64,000 nucleotides of DNA from contig NW_002476178.1 in NCBI RefSeq assembly GCF_000189635.1, forward strand, positions 478,725-542,724, read 5' to 3'. The notes beneath the pieces were generated by a model that ran no database searches, was not told the DNA's origin, and saw only the letters and a list, made by a program, of their open reading frames with translations. A program made the translations under genes and the position numbers. Shown piece after piece: positions 15,701 through 29,574 of this stretch. The DNA comes from Tetrahymena thermophila SB210. Taxonomy: Eukaryota > Ciliophora > Oligohymenophorea > Hymenostomatida > Tetrahymenidae. Positions within the stretch are counted from its first letter, which is position 1. Every line of letters begins with the position of its first letter.

Positions 15701-16334
15701 GGATTATAAAGCATACTATAGCATGATGTTCCTGCTTAATAGCTTATTGAACTAGGTGTACCAAAGTTTAATGAGGGTATTAATATTTCAACAACTATAT
15801 TTATAAATTTATCTTAACTATTTTGAATAAAAATTATAAAAAATACTCTTGATTTTATCTACTGCTATAGCCACAAAGTATTTTCCCTATACCTTTAGTT
15901 AATATTATTTAAAAAATACGTAATTTGGTGAAACATCATTTTTATATTTACAACAGAGTTTATATCTTGAATAAAAGTAGGAGAAGTTGTCGTAATGAGT
16001 ACATTATTTAGATCCAAATTTTGTATAGGATCATATACTATTTTAATTTTTAAAGATCTTAAATATTTTACAATAGGTGCTGTTTTAATTACTGTAGATG
16101 TTATTATCTGCTCCAACATATACAATATATGGTTAAGTCTATTCATGCATTTTTATTTTTAATTATTATTTGATAATTGAATAATAATATAGAAAATAGT
16201 ATAATTACTTCGATAAAAATAGATGTCGCAATTACTGGATCAGAAGAGGTATTTAAAATATTAACTGGAGTTAGAGCTGTTCTAACTATAAAATATTTCA
16301 AGAAGGTCAAAATTAATATTATTAATTTTAACAT
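3714..16334 (-). CDS. Giant cysteine-rich type I membrane protein (furin/growth-factor-receptor-like modules), paralogue 1
   Basis: Probable cell-surface or secretory-pathway protein of roughly 3,000-3,500 residues. The start at 16334 gives a signal peptide (M-L-K-L-I-I-L-I-L-T-F-L-K-Y). A Cys-poor N-terminal ectodomain (about 14.7-16.3 kb) follows. From about 14.45 kb down to 4.05 kb there are dozens of Cys modules of about 50 residues, with repeated C-x-C-x-x-G-Y-[YF] and C-x-x-C-x-G-P-x-x-x-x-C-x-x-C patterns, typical of ciliate proteins matching furin-like/growth factor receptor Cys-rich domains. One transmembrane helix (N-V-M-W-F-Y-I-F-L-C-I-S) and a ~78-residue cytosolic tail end at TGA 3714-3716. 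Many introns interrupt the modules; the longest lie at about 10.08-10.58 kb, 7.91-8.27 kb and 14.47-14.73 kb. At the two checked (10.1 and 8.0 kb) the Cys module continues in phase across the gap, supporting one gene. Ligand and function are unknown. Not every intron boundary was resolved. Confidence 0.75.
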
Positions 16335-17258
16335 ATTAGCTTAAAGTAAAAGTCTAATTGAGTTTGTTGCTCCTTTTTTATAATATTTTAATTCTTATCT
16401 ATTTTTAATTATATTACTCTTACTCTCAAAATGTATTTTGAAAATTTAATTATTATAAATTGCTCAATCAATTTCTTTTGTTTTTATTATTATAAATAAG
16501 CTTCAAACAATTTCCATCTGCAGATTCTTTAATATAACATCTAGATATAGTAGTATCCTAATCTTATTTTCTCCATAGATCATTCAATCAATAAATCATA
16601 AATATTAACATACACACATCATATTTCTTTTAAAGTATTATATAAAATATCTTTTATTACTATTAATTTGAAATGTAACAAAAAATTAAATCATGGTTAT
16701 ATATTAATTTGATAATAATTCCATGTTATAAAATCAAAATTTGAATTTTGATATTATATTTAAGCTAGCTAAAAAGAATTTTAATATTATTCAAAAATAG
16801 AGATATAGTATTTTACTTAAGACCTTTTTTTACAAACAATTAAATTGCTAAAATTTAAAGCAAATCGATATTAATTTAAAGTTTAATGTTAATTTATGAA
16901 ATTCATAGTTTAAAATAAAGGTAATTATATTTTATGACTATTATTAAATAAATTTTTTAAATATAAATAAATATAAAAATTTTGAAAAATAATTCAATTA
17001 TTAAATCAGCTCTTTTAAATACAATAATTAATTTATTGCCATTTAAAATTTTATATTTAAAAACAAATAAATGTTTATTTAAAGAAAAAAATTTGTTTTT
17101 TTATTTATTTTTATTAATAAATATTTAAAATAACCAATAACTAAAAATATATTAGTAACCTCTAATTATTTATTTATAATAGTGAAAAATCATTTTCATT
17201 CAAATTTACTTAAGTTAAAAAATAAAAATTAGTTTTTAATATTATAATTTCAATAGTA
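16335..17258. other. Spacer between the tandem cysteine-rich genes
   Basis: AT-rich, about 920 bases, between the start of the left paralogue and the stop of the right one, both on the minus strand. It should carry the 3' UTR of the right gene and the promoter of the left gene. No ORF with coding character is visible. Confidence 0.6.
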
Positions 17259-20200
17259 TCACACTATCTAGTCTCCTCCACCAGGACTAATAGTTTGGTT
17301 TTGCACATTCTTTTTTTGAGCAAAGTTATAGTCTTGAGCCTGCTCAATTTTAGGTAGATTCTTATTATCATTTTCTAGCTGTTGTAAAGTTTCTTCTGGT
17401 CTTTGGTTGAATATGTCTTACTCGCTAATGTCTAATGCATGAATTCTTGGGTTATTTTAAGGATCTTCTGATTTCATACAAAATCTTCTGCCTAAATAGA
17501 CTATGATTATTAAGGCTAAGAGTCCTGATATACATAGAAATATATAAAACCACATAACATTATCTTAATTAGCACTTTTTTGGGCAAGACTCTAAGGACT
17601 TCTACACACTGTAATTCCAGTATCAACATCAGCTACTTCTTAGTAACCCTCCTAACAGACACATGTTTAATCCTTTGACATTGTATAACCGTCTTCTGTT
17701 CTACAACTGATACAATTAGTTGCAAAATTAACACAATTCTTACATTGCTAAGAACATTTTTAAGCAATAGCCTATCCTGTATCAAAATAACCTTACATTG
17801 GTATGCACTAGTAATTACTAAAAATCCTAAACTATGAACTAGAGCAAGAAGTGCACTATTTTGAATTTAAACATTCAGCACAGCTTATGGGGCATGGCAT
17901 ACAATTACTTGACGATGGATCTTCAAAGAAGCCTGGTTTACAAACACAAGACAATTTATCATTACTTACTACTCTGTTTGCAGCAGTGTTACATACCTAA
18001 CAACTGCTTAATGTACCAGATTATTATCTGACTTCGTAATAACCGTTTATACATTCACACTGCTATGTTACTATATTAAGTGACCTATAGTCTGATTAGT
18101 TGCATCCTGTACATTAGTTAAAGGTTGAGCATATATAACAAGTGGGAGAACAAGGAACACATATCTTTATATTGCTATTCTAAGGAGAAGCTATTTCATA
18201 ATATCCTGAATCGCAAGCACATGTATTATCTATTTACATGAATCTCTTAGCACTTGCTAGGCAGGCTGTACATTAATTAGGATTAGGTCCTCTGCATGTC
18301 AAACACTATTTGAATTTTTATTCAGTAGTTTTAATAAAAAAATAAAATAAATAAATAAGCAATTACTGTATAGTGGCAACTTTAACACTACTAAAGTCCT
18401 AACAAGCTGTAGTATCCACCCATGCAATCACATGTGCTTGTTTAAGAATTAAACTATCTCAAACTGTTTGCAGCATCACACTAAGTGCATTAAGTCTTAT
18501 TTTATAATTAAAATTCTCAACAAAAAATCTAAATATAAAATTGCATTTATTTACTTGTAATGATCCTATACAGTTTTTGCAAGAAAAGTGGCACGAAGCG
18601 CATTGAGAGGTATTATTGTCATAGTAACCATCATTGCAACCACATTTTCCTGAATCAAAGGTTCTAAAATCTGTTTACCTACAAGTTAAACAAGAGTTGG
18701 GTCCAGAACCACTGCATGTAGCACAACCTTTTTTAAAAATAAATTTTATAATAATTTATTAAAAATAATTTACTATAATGGCAAGGTAAGCACCTAGATT
18801 AAATAGGGTCATTATAGTATCCACTCATACAGTTGCATGTTCCTTATAAAGGGTTAAATTCTCTATAATTTTATGCACTACTGCAACTAAGACAATTAGT
18901 ATTTGAAGGACCGCTGCAAGTAAAACAAGTAGGATCACATTACTTACAAACTTTTTATCCACTATCATAGAAACCACTTTAACAAGCGCATTACTTGGAC
19001 TAAGAGTTGTATTATCTATATTATCCCGATAAGCAAGAAAGACAATCAAATTAGCTATCCTAAACACAACTTTAGCATGAATAATGACAAGGTTAACAAG
19101 TAGATATACCTGCATCATAAGTACCTAATATGCATTAACACTATGTACCTTAGAGTACTCTCAAATCACCAACAGAATCACATGAAGTGCATGAATTAGG
19201 TCCAAGACAAGTAAGACATCTAAAAAAATAAAAATATTTTTAAAAATTGAAATATATATTTGAGAATTACTAATAACTGCATGGATAGCACTATGATAAA
19301 CCTTACTAACTGAAATATCTATTTTAACATCTGCAGAATTTTTTCACATTAGGACTTTAATTAAAATAAATAATATTATTTTAAATTTAAATTATTTTAT
19401 TTTAATTACGCTTGTTATGCTGGTGTACACAGCTAACAATTAGTTTAACTCAAATCAGTACATTAATTGCATAATCTATTAATAAATAAATAATTTAATA
19501 AAATTAGGATAGCTCAGAATAAATATATATGTTAACCTAAAGTCTTATGCATCACATGTCAAACAATCTCCTGCAGTAGGGCCATTACAAGTGCTGCAAG
19601 TTCTAATTACATATTAAAAGGTATTATTTTTTTAAAAGTAAAATTTAAAAAAATAAATTTACATATCACATTATATACAACTAGAACCTTAGGCAAAATA
19701 TCCATTTTCACAAAAGCACTAATTACCAACTAATTTCATCAAAGATGAGCAAGAATTACAGTTGGTAGAAGTATTTGCACATGTTTTGCAATTATCATCA
19801 CATTTTTAGCAAGTTCCTGCAGATAAAAAGTAGCCATTCATGCAAACACATTAATTAGATGCATTTAAAGTTCTAAATAAGGTTGCATCACAACTTTAGC
19901 AGGATGAAGAACCTGGCCCTGAACATGTCCTACAAGTAGGGTCACATTATGAACAAAGAACATGAGAACCATCATCATAGTATCCTGGATTACAGGCACA
20001 TTAATTATTAACTAAACTTCTAAAGTAAGCTGGGTTGCAAGTAAGACAAGTTGAAGAACTTCCATTTGCAACTGAACAAGTTGCACAACTGTAATGACAA
20101 GATAAACATTTTTATTAAACAGGATCATCTATATTTCCTTCTTAGCAAAGGCATTAGGTGTTTACTAGGTTTCTTCCTGCAGGGCATGTCACACATCCAC

Positions 20201-23200
20201 TTGGAGTATTATCTGTGCAGGTAACGCTTTTTAAAAATTTTTTAGGAATAAATTTCATACAAAAAAATAATATTTAATTACCATGAATAGTGACATTACT
20301 GGCAAATCGGTGTGTCAAGTATATCAAATAAATTGCTCGGACAAACGCATTAACTTGCAGTTAATGTTCTTGAAGTTGCTGGGTCACAGGCAGTACATTA
20401 ATTACGATTTGATCCACTACAATTTTTACATGACTTTTTTCAATTTAGAAAATTAACTTATGTTTGCACTCTAATATAAACTTACATAATGACATTTAGA
20501 ACAAGCTGAATTAGGGGGTAAATCGTAATAATTATCAAGACACTAGCAGCTAGAATTACCTCCGTTAGTATAATATTATCTAAAATAAAAATACATTATA
20601 ATTTGCTTCTAAATAAACTAATTTACCTATTTTAAGTAGCATCACAAGTTAAACATTAATTTGGACCACTACCACTGCATGTTTTACATGTCCTTTTAAA
20701 AATATTTCATATTTAATTTTTCTAATTATATCATTGTTATTACCTATCACAAGGCTAGCAAGTTTAAGTTCCAGAGGTATAGTATCCACTCATGCAGTCG
20801 CATAGTTAAGATGTAGGATTTAGAACTCTAAACTATGAGCTATTACATGTTGCACAAGTAGTTATACTTGCACATGTAGCACATCTATAATATATTTATC
20901 AATTTAAAAAATATTTAAAATGTTAATTAATTACGTTTAATCACATTAGACGCATAGTTTGGAAACTGGATCCTAGAAGTATCCATTAATGCAAAGACAA
21001 TAATTTCCTTATTATTATCTAAATTATTATAAGCTACAAGAAGAGCATTAGTTTGGACCACCATTAGAGTTATCTTAGCATGTGTAGCAGCTTTAATCAC
21101 ATTAACCACAAGCAACTTACCCATTAATATTATAGTAACCTATCATACATACACAAATACCATTTTATAAGATTCTATTCTTGCTTGAATCGCATAAAGT
21201 GCAATCATATTAATTAGGGCCTCTACAAGTTAAGCAATTCTAAAAGCAAGGTTTGCAGACTGGACTACCATCATCATAAAAACCTTAATTACAATCACAA
21301 TAGCCAGTTAAGGCATTCATTTACCTCTATTAGGCTGGATCACAAGTACTACACTTAGTTGTATCAGCAGCAGAACAAGTTTTGCAGCTAATTAAAAATT
21401 TTATTATATAATTTAAGAATTATAATTAAAAGATAAAAATACTAATAAGGACAATCCTAGCATTAAGTTATACCAAAAACATCATATTTGTTAGAAGGGC
21501 AGGAGCATAGGCTTGTTGCGATATTATAGGTTCTAGATATTTAGCACTTAATGCAATCTGTTTACAATGGTCCTTAACAAGAATAGCAGGAGTAATGGCA
21601 AGGTAAGCATACTTAATTATTTGGAGACTGATAATACCCATCAATACAATTGCATGATCCAGAATAAGGATTTGATAGTATGAGTTTAAAAGCTCTATAT
21701 ATTAATATTAAAAACATAAAAATAAAGGATGTTAAAACACATGAAAATAATCTTTACCTTTGATAGCTACTTTAGCAAGATGTACAACCTGTATTGGTAT
21801 TATTTATACAAGTTTAGCAGCTCCTATTAGTGAATATATTTAAGTAAGCAAATAAATGAATATATTTTTAATATTAAAATATTACAAATCGCATGCTTGA
21901 CATACTTTATTTGCATTTTCGAAGGTTCCATCTTAGCAGATACAAGTCAAACTTATAGGATCAAGGATTCTTTTTTAAACACTATCGCAAGTCTTACAAA
22001 TATTAGGTTATATGCAACTTAAACAAGATTACTGACATTTTTGACAAACAGGACTATTACCATCATCATAATAACCAGTTTTACACAAGCAAGATCCATT
22101 ACTTAAATATCTATAATTATCTGGGTCACAACTCAAGCATTATAACTAAGGAGTTTGGAATTAGTTATATGAACAAGTTTTGCAAGTATAATTACAGTTT
22201 AAACAAACTGAAGAATTTCCATTATCATAATATCCATCCATGCAATTACAAGTACTACCTACTAATACTCTATTATTACTTGAGCTGCAAGATGAACATG
22301 AATTAGCATCATTTGCTGCTGAGCATGTTTAGCAAGTATAGGAACATGGCATACATTTTGGATTATTAGGAAGTGTCACATCTTCACTATAACCAGGTTT
22401 GCAAGGACATGAGTTTAAAAATGGATTGAATTATCTATTCAATGGATTTAATAAAGCATCTGAATTTAAATCACAAGGGTTTAAACATTAAAAAGGTGAT
22501 GGGCCAAAGCAATTGTATTTGCAACTATGATCGCACTAAATGCAATTAGGGTAATTGACAGAATCTTATATTAATGGAGGTGTGCATGTACATGCTGGAG
22601 GTGATGATCTATTTACTATACAAGTAATACAATTTCCGTTTAGAGGATCGCAAGAAGCGCATTTAGGATCGCAAGGTTAGCATATTCCTGTACCAGGATC
22701 ATTTAGTAAGTAATACATTTACTTGCATTAGCATTATTAGTTAGTTCCTACATCTCTATTTAGATATAATAAATTTATTTGATATTTAATTAAAATTTTT
22801 ATATTTAATGCTAATTTACCTATTTTCTTTTGTATTGCATGATTAACATAATGGCTTTCCCGAAGTTGCATCAGCTACACATGTAACACAATTTTTAGGA
22901 CAAGGTTAACACACTTTCATTGAATTTACTTAGTAGTATCCTTATTTGCAAACACAATCTTAGCCTACCAAAATCCTATTATCCGAGTCTAAGCAGGCAT
23001 GACATATGTTAATATCTGTTGAATCACAGGCAGAGCAGTACCCACCACAAAGAAGACATACTGCACTATAAGCAGAATTTGGACTTTCAGTGTAATAATT
23101 ATTACAAGGACAGAAAGGAATTTTAGAACTTCTGTTAGTAGTTACACCTCCACTGAGTAGATCACAAGTTTAACATTAGTAAGGATTGCTCCCAAAGCAA

Positions 23201-26200
23201 GTTAGACAACTTTAATGACATTATATACAAATACTTGATTTCTAATCATCATAATATTTAGAATTGCATGGGCAACTACCAAATAAATTTGGTGGTATAA
23301 CGGTTAGCTAAATTTAAAAAAAGGTAATTATTTAATTTAATTTATTTTTCTAGAAATTTTTACTGTTCTATTAATATCAGCACATGTTAGGCAGTCAGTA
23401 GCTAAAGGACCTTAGCATGTTTAACAACTATAATGGCACTACGTACATATAGGTTAACCTTCAGGTGCTTGTGTATCAGGAGGGCAAACACATAGGTTAC
23501 TACCATCAAAAATTCTATTTGCAGCACAAGCTATGCAATCAGTTTTCTAGTTTCCATGACATGATTAACTATGTTAAATATAGATTATATTAAATTTTAA
23601 GATATAATTAAGTACCAAGTATAGTGGCATTAAGAACAAATAGGACTTGGGCTATTATCATAATAATTAGGAATACACGGACATGTTTTTGTAGCAATAT
23701 CATAAATTCTAGTAGTATCAGAGCAAGTTAAACATTCATGATCACTAGTACCTGTACAAGTTGCGCAACTATGATGGCAAGGTAAGCATTAATTATCAGT
23801 AGGGCTATAATATCCTGTCTTACATTAACACTATCCATTAACTAATTACATATTTGGATCTGGGCAAGTTAAGCAATCATTATCATTTGGTCCTTTACAT
23901 GTCAAACATGAAATTTTACAATCATAGCAAGTAGGATCTCCAATTTTATCATACTAATTACTTGGGCAAATACATTAAAAGCCCATATTTTTTGAAGGAT
24001 ACTAGAAATTTAAGATATTAATTAAAATTAAATTAAATCCTCAAAAATTATACATATGATATTCTACCAGTTGGACAGCTTAAACAATCATTTATCCCAG
24101 GACCTATGCATTGGTCACATGAATAGTGACATTTTTTACAATTAGAATCTCCAGGAACGTTATAATATCCAGTATTGCAATCACAATGCGGCAGTTGCCT
24201 ATAAAATAATTATATGTAATTACATTAAATGTATAAAAGTTTTTACCTGTTGGTATCTGAGCATTAGTTGCACGTAACATCAAATTTTTATGTTACATTG
24301 TTTAGTGAAGATTGGCAATCAGTGCAAAAATATGGACAGGGTTAGCAATAATATGGATCTTAATTTTAAACAGCATACCCTTTCATGCAATTGCATGTAT
24401 TAGTAGATCCATCAAAAATTCTATTATATGCTAATTAGCATTTAGTACAAGTTGTAGCATTTCCAGAGCATTCTTTGCAAGATGGATCACATGGTTAACA
24501 ATATGAGAAGCTTGCAGCACTACTATAAGTACCTGAGGGACATTCAATACAAGAGTTCATGTTACCTAAATCATAAAAATTAGTATTACAAGCGCAATTA
24601 TGATTTGTATTATCCCTTTTATAGAAAAATTATTTTTAGAGCAAATAATTAGATATAATGTTTACCTATTTAGTCCACATGAGCTACAATTTCCATAGCC
24701 GGTAGCTGTGCATGTTTGACAAGCTTAATAATTTTTTAAATAAATAATTGTAAAATAAATTTTAAAGGAGGGAGTAAAAGAAAGAATAATAAGATTTTTT
24801 AAGATATTTTTAAAATTAATTTTGACTAAAAAAATATCATAACCTAGATAGAATTAAAAATAAACCCTAATAGTCTAAAATAATTAAAAATATTTAAAAT
24901 TTGATTTCTTTGTAATTGTTAATTATAATAGATAAAAGATTTTACAATAGTAACACTGTTAGCATATAAATTAAGTGGGATCAATAGTGGTATCTGGACC
25001 AGTAAAACCATTTTAGCATTTACATAAATTATTACTTAATGCTCTATTTTATTCTGAATTGCAGGTAAGGCATTTTGAGTAATCACTTGGGTCACACATT
25101 CCACATAAAGGATGGCATTTAACACAATTACCTGCATCCAAGCCATATCCATATATACAAATACATACACCATTCTAAAGGGTAAAATTATTATTAGTAT
25201 TACAGGTAATACAAGATGATGGATTTGTTGAGCTACAAAGTGCACAATTATCTCCTGCGTGACATGTATTTTAAGCGCATTATGTAGTGTCATCAAAATA
25301 ACCTGGAAGGCATCCACAAGTTTTATTTGTTAATAAAGTTTAATAATTCTTACAAAATGTGCAATATGTTGAAGAATAAAGACATTCTTAGCAGTTAGGG
25401 TCACATTATTAGCAAACTCCATCTTTCAAAAAGTAACCACTTTAACATTGATTACAATACCCTTCAGTACCTCCACTTAAAGCTATAAAATTATTATGAC
25501 AAGATGTACATTGATATGGATAAGGACCCACACAAGTTAAGCATGCTAATATTAAAATATTTATTTATTATTTAACAATTCATAAATTTTTATATTTTAC
25601 TTTCATGACAATCACAATCAGTTTGTAAAGGTCCATGGCAAGTTATACAACTTTAATAACATTTTAAACATAGTCCACTGCCAGCATCTAAATAATATCC
25701 TACTATACATGAATAGCCGTTACTAGGATCTCTAAATAATTATATTGCTTATGATATACAATCTGCTGGAGGAGTCGTCCATGTGCATGGAGAGCATTAG
25801 TTTGCATTTAAATAGAATCCTAAATTGCAAGAACATTATTTGCTTGGGCCAAGCGAAGCATTTGGTAAACACGTTAAGCATTAAGAAGATGATGAACACG
25901 TTTAACATAAGTTAGCTGGGGTGCATGGATCACAGTTATCTGTGGAACTATCATAATAAGTACCATCATTACAAAAACATTAATTGATAAGATAAGTTGG
26001 CTAATATGCAAGATGGTAACCTGATTTGCAATTTATACAATTATTTGGTAATTGCAAACAACCATTACAGTTTGAACTACAAGGAGCACAGTATTAATTT
26101 ATTTCAAAATGCTAATTTGAACAATTACATTTAAAATCTACTGTTACAGGATCTCTATTAGCAGTTGGATCGCAAGTATCGCAATTAATATTGCTTGGAC

Positions 26201-28902
26201 CATGACAAGTTTAACATGAATAATGGCATCTAACACAAGTTCCTATATTTAAATCTAAATAATAACCAGATGGACAATTGCATTTTCCATTTTAAAATGT
26301 TAAACTAAATCCATTTAAAGTTTAGCATACTGTACAAGTACCTGCTGCAGCACATGTTTAGCAAAAAGGTACACCACAAGAAGTGCAAGTTCCTGAATTA
26401 TCATAAAATCCTGGTAGACAGGCACATTAATTATTTTAAGTTAATTAGCGATTAGCTGAAGGGTCACATGTTAAGCAATAGGTAGAAATACCAGCACAAG
26501 ATTAGCATGATGGATCACAATTAATACATGTAAAAGTTTTGTCTAAAAATTAGTTTAATAATTTACATTAGCAAGTACCTTTAAACACTACTTGAGTAGC
26601 ATCTTTACAGGTGATACAAGTTGTAACTAGTGGACCGCTACAAGTAGAGCAGCTTTAATGGCATGGTAGACATAATTGAGTTGAAGGATCGGGATAAAAG
26701 CCATTATTACAATCACATTTATTGGCATTTAAATTATAGTTTGATGAATAACATTTTGTACAAATAGTTGATGAAGAACAAACTTCACATCCAGGTGAGC
26801 ATACTTTACAAGTGCTGCTGGAAGTATCAAAATAATACCCATCTGGACAACTACAAATATTTTATTAAGTAAGATACATACCAGGTAAGCAACTATAACA
26901 TGAATTTTATACTGTATCAAAGCAGGATTAACAAAAAGGATCTTAACAAGGAAAACAAAAATCTTAGTCAGTATCAATAAAACCACTATTACATACACAT
27001 TAACCTCCAATCAACTATCTATTATCAAATATGTTACATGTTAAGCAAGTAAATTAGTTATTTAATGTGCAAGAAGAACACTTTTTATTGCATTAAGAGT
27101 TGAGTATAAGTACTTTTTATTATTTTTAAAAAAAATTTTTTAATTCAATTATTTTATCTAGGAGTAAATTAATTTTATTGTTCACTCTTTCTAAAAAATT
27201 TTAGTATTTGTTGCAAAAAATTTTAATACTTTAAAAATTAAATTTCTCAAACTACCATGGAATGAATTTTTAGATATCATTTTATATTTATATATATTGA
27301 TAATGATAAGAAGGGCATGAGCAATAAATTAATTTGGTAATTTGATTTTAATTATAAGTAAATGATAAAAATACTTTATCCTGAATGAGATTAATAAAAA
27401 GCAATAACCCTTTTTTATAGGTTTACGAAATTTGGAGAAGGAAAACTAGCTAAAGAATATATTGCTTTTTAGGTTTAAGCAGCTGGTAAAATAGTAAAAT
27501 CTACATTCACTACTTTACCATTTTATTCAAATTAAAGTAATTAGCTTCCCTATTTTTAATAATTTTAATGTAAAATTTAATAAATAATGAAAATAATTAC
27601 ATATGAATATTCATAATCTGTAATACCTGTAAAATCTTTACCTTCTGTTAATGCCACTCCATTCGGAGTTAAAGCTTTAAAAAATAATATTTAAGTAAAT
27701 GAAAAAAAAAATGTATAGTTACTTGTTGCCTTCTTAGTGTTATCAACAATAGTATAGCATGTTGATCCCTTTAATTAGATTTAATATATAAATAAACTAA
27801 AAAATATTACTAAAAACTTACTTAATAATTATATTCCCCAACTTTTAAAATCTAATTTGTATATGGAGCAGAACTGTAAATTGCAGCAGCAAGTGAGCTA
27901 ACGCCATATACTAATTAATATATTAATTTATTTATATTGCTTTTAAATTCTTATTACCTAGCGCGCTTGTTGTTGCTTTATCTTATACAAAGTAATATTT
28001 CTTGTTGTTAGAAATATAGAATACAGTAGGGGTTATTGTAAAAACTATATTCGCTCCTTAAGCTAAGCTAAATATATTTATTGCTATATTTTTATAGTTA
28101 AATATTTTAATTATATTTTTATAAAATAAGTACTTTCGACATTAACAGTAGTTCCATCCCATGTGTAAATTGTCTGTTTTAGTATAAAATATTTAGGTGT
28201 AACAAAAATAAATAAAGTTATTTATCTAATAATATAATATAATTAATATAATTTACATCTGACAATCTTTTGTAATAGTAGGATACAAAAGCATATGGCA
28301 TTGTCTTTAATGTAGACAGATAAATATTATTACTACCATCATTGTATAAAGTTCCAACTTTATTTAATAATTATTTAATCATTTATTAAAATTCTTTTTT
28401 TAACTTTATCTTTTTTACTTTTTGGAATTGCTGCTCCATTAAGAAGAAATAATATTTAATACCCTATTGGCTTTTATTAATAAATAGCAAATATATTTTT
28501 TATATGATTAATTGTAATCTAATTTACTGTTTCTAAACAATCCATTTTTAAAATAGTAAGAGCACCAAGATTTGATTAGCTAGTATCAATTTGCAAAGTA
28601 GTTGTAGCATCTTAAATGCTAAGTACTATTTATTATTAACAAATATTTTTTACTATACTCTGCAAAATAAATTTACGGCCCATAGTTTTATCACTAAATA
28701 ATTGTGCAATGTAATTGGTATTTTATGCTCCAGCCTTTTTATATATGTATTTATGAGATGAATTTTTTCACTATGAAATATATATTACATTCACTTCTAC
28801 ATAGCACATTTCCAAAACACTTTTAGTTGTTGTAAAAGTCTTTAACTACTAGCCATAAACTAGTAAAACAGTGAGAGTAGTGGATAAAATTATAATCCAC
28901 AT
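17259..28902 (-). CDS. Giant cysteine-rich type I membrane protein, paralogue 2
   Basis: Tandem paralogue of the 3714-16334 gene, with the same architecture and strand. The start at 28902 gives a signal peptide (M-W-I-I-I-L-S-T-T-L-T-V-L-L-V-Y-G). A Cys-poor ectodomain encoded by several small exons (about 27.3-28.9 kb) follows, with stretches such as V-G-T-L-Y-N-D-G-S-N-N-I-Y. The region from about 27.1 to 17.6 kb encodes several dozen Cys modules with the C-x-C-x-x-G-Y-Y-D pattern. The C terminus has a transmembrane helix opening with the same N-V-M-W-F-Y-I-F-L-C-I-S string as the neighbour, then a ~77-residue tail sharing R-R-x-C-x-K-S and Q-D-I-F-N with it, ending in G-G-G-D-Q-I-V and TGA at 17259-17261. 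Spaced AT-rich introns break the modules (for example about 24.73-24.95 kb). This looks like gene duplication followed by divergence. Function unknown; adhesion, mating or environmental sensing are guesses only. Confidence 0.75.
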
Positions 28903-29574
28903 TTGCACCAAATATTTATAACCTTTTTTGTGACTTTATAATATCTAAAAAATTTCAAAATTACTCTGTTTTTCTTATTATTTTCTTTGACTAAATCAAA
29001 TGTAATATTCAATTATATTTTAATTACTTGATTCTTACTTTTATTTTTTCAATTGTTTTTTTCAATAAATTTCTAAATTACAAAATTGATATCTTAAAAT
29101 ATTGTATTCTTAATAATTTTTATAATAAAAAAATATTGAGGATAATATATGAATTTTAAATTTAAGTATAATTATTACCATTTGATTTATATTTGCTTAC
29201 AAATATAAAATACCATTTACTATAACAAATTAAAAAGAATTTTTTTATAATGAAAATATTAATTGCTACTATTTAACTTAGTTATTATTACATTTTCTTT
29301 TAATAATAAGTTAATATTGATTTATTTTATTTCCTAATTCAAATAAATTCTACAATTTATTTTAAAGAAATTAATTTATTTATATTTCAATATTAAATAC
29401 TTTTTTATTATTTAAAAAAATTGAATTTAATTAAAATATTTTTTGAAATATTTTTATTTTTAACTGAATATCTATTGAATAAAAAAAGATACCAAATCTT
29501 TATATTTTATTTATTATTGATAGACATAAAATATAAAAAATTATTTATTTAAATTAAAAATCAATAGTTATCTT
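28903..29574. other. Divergent intergenic region (putative bidirectional promoter)
   Basis: About 670 AT-rich bases between the divergent starts of the cysteine-rich gene (minus) and cactin (plus). It must contain both promoters and 5' UTRs. No specific element is recognisable by eye. Confidence 0.6.

Noticed and set aside
3714-28902. Many short standard-code ORFs across this region (both strands)
   Set aside because: They are fragments or opposite-strand shadows of the two cysteine-rich genes; in the ciliate code the Cys modules run through them on the minus strand.
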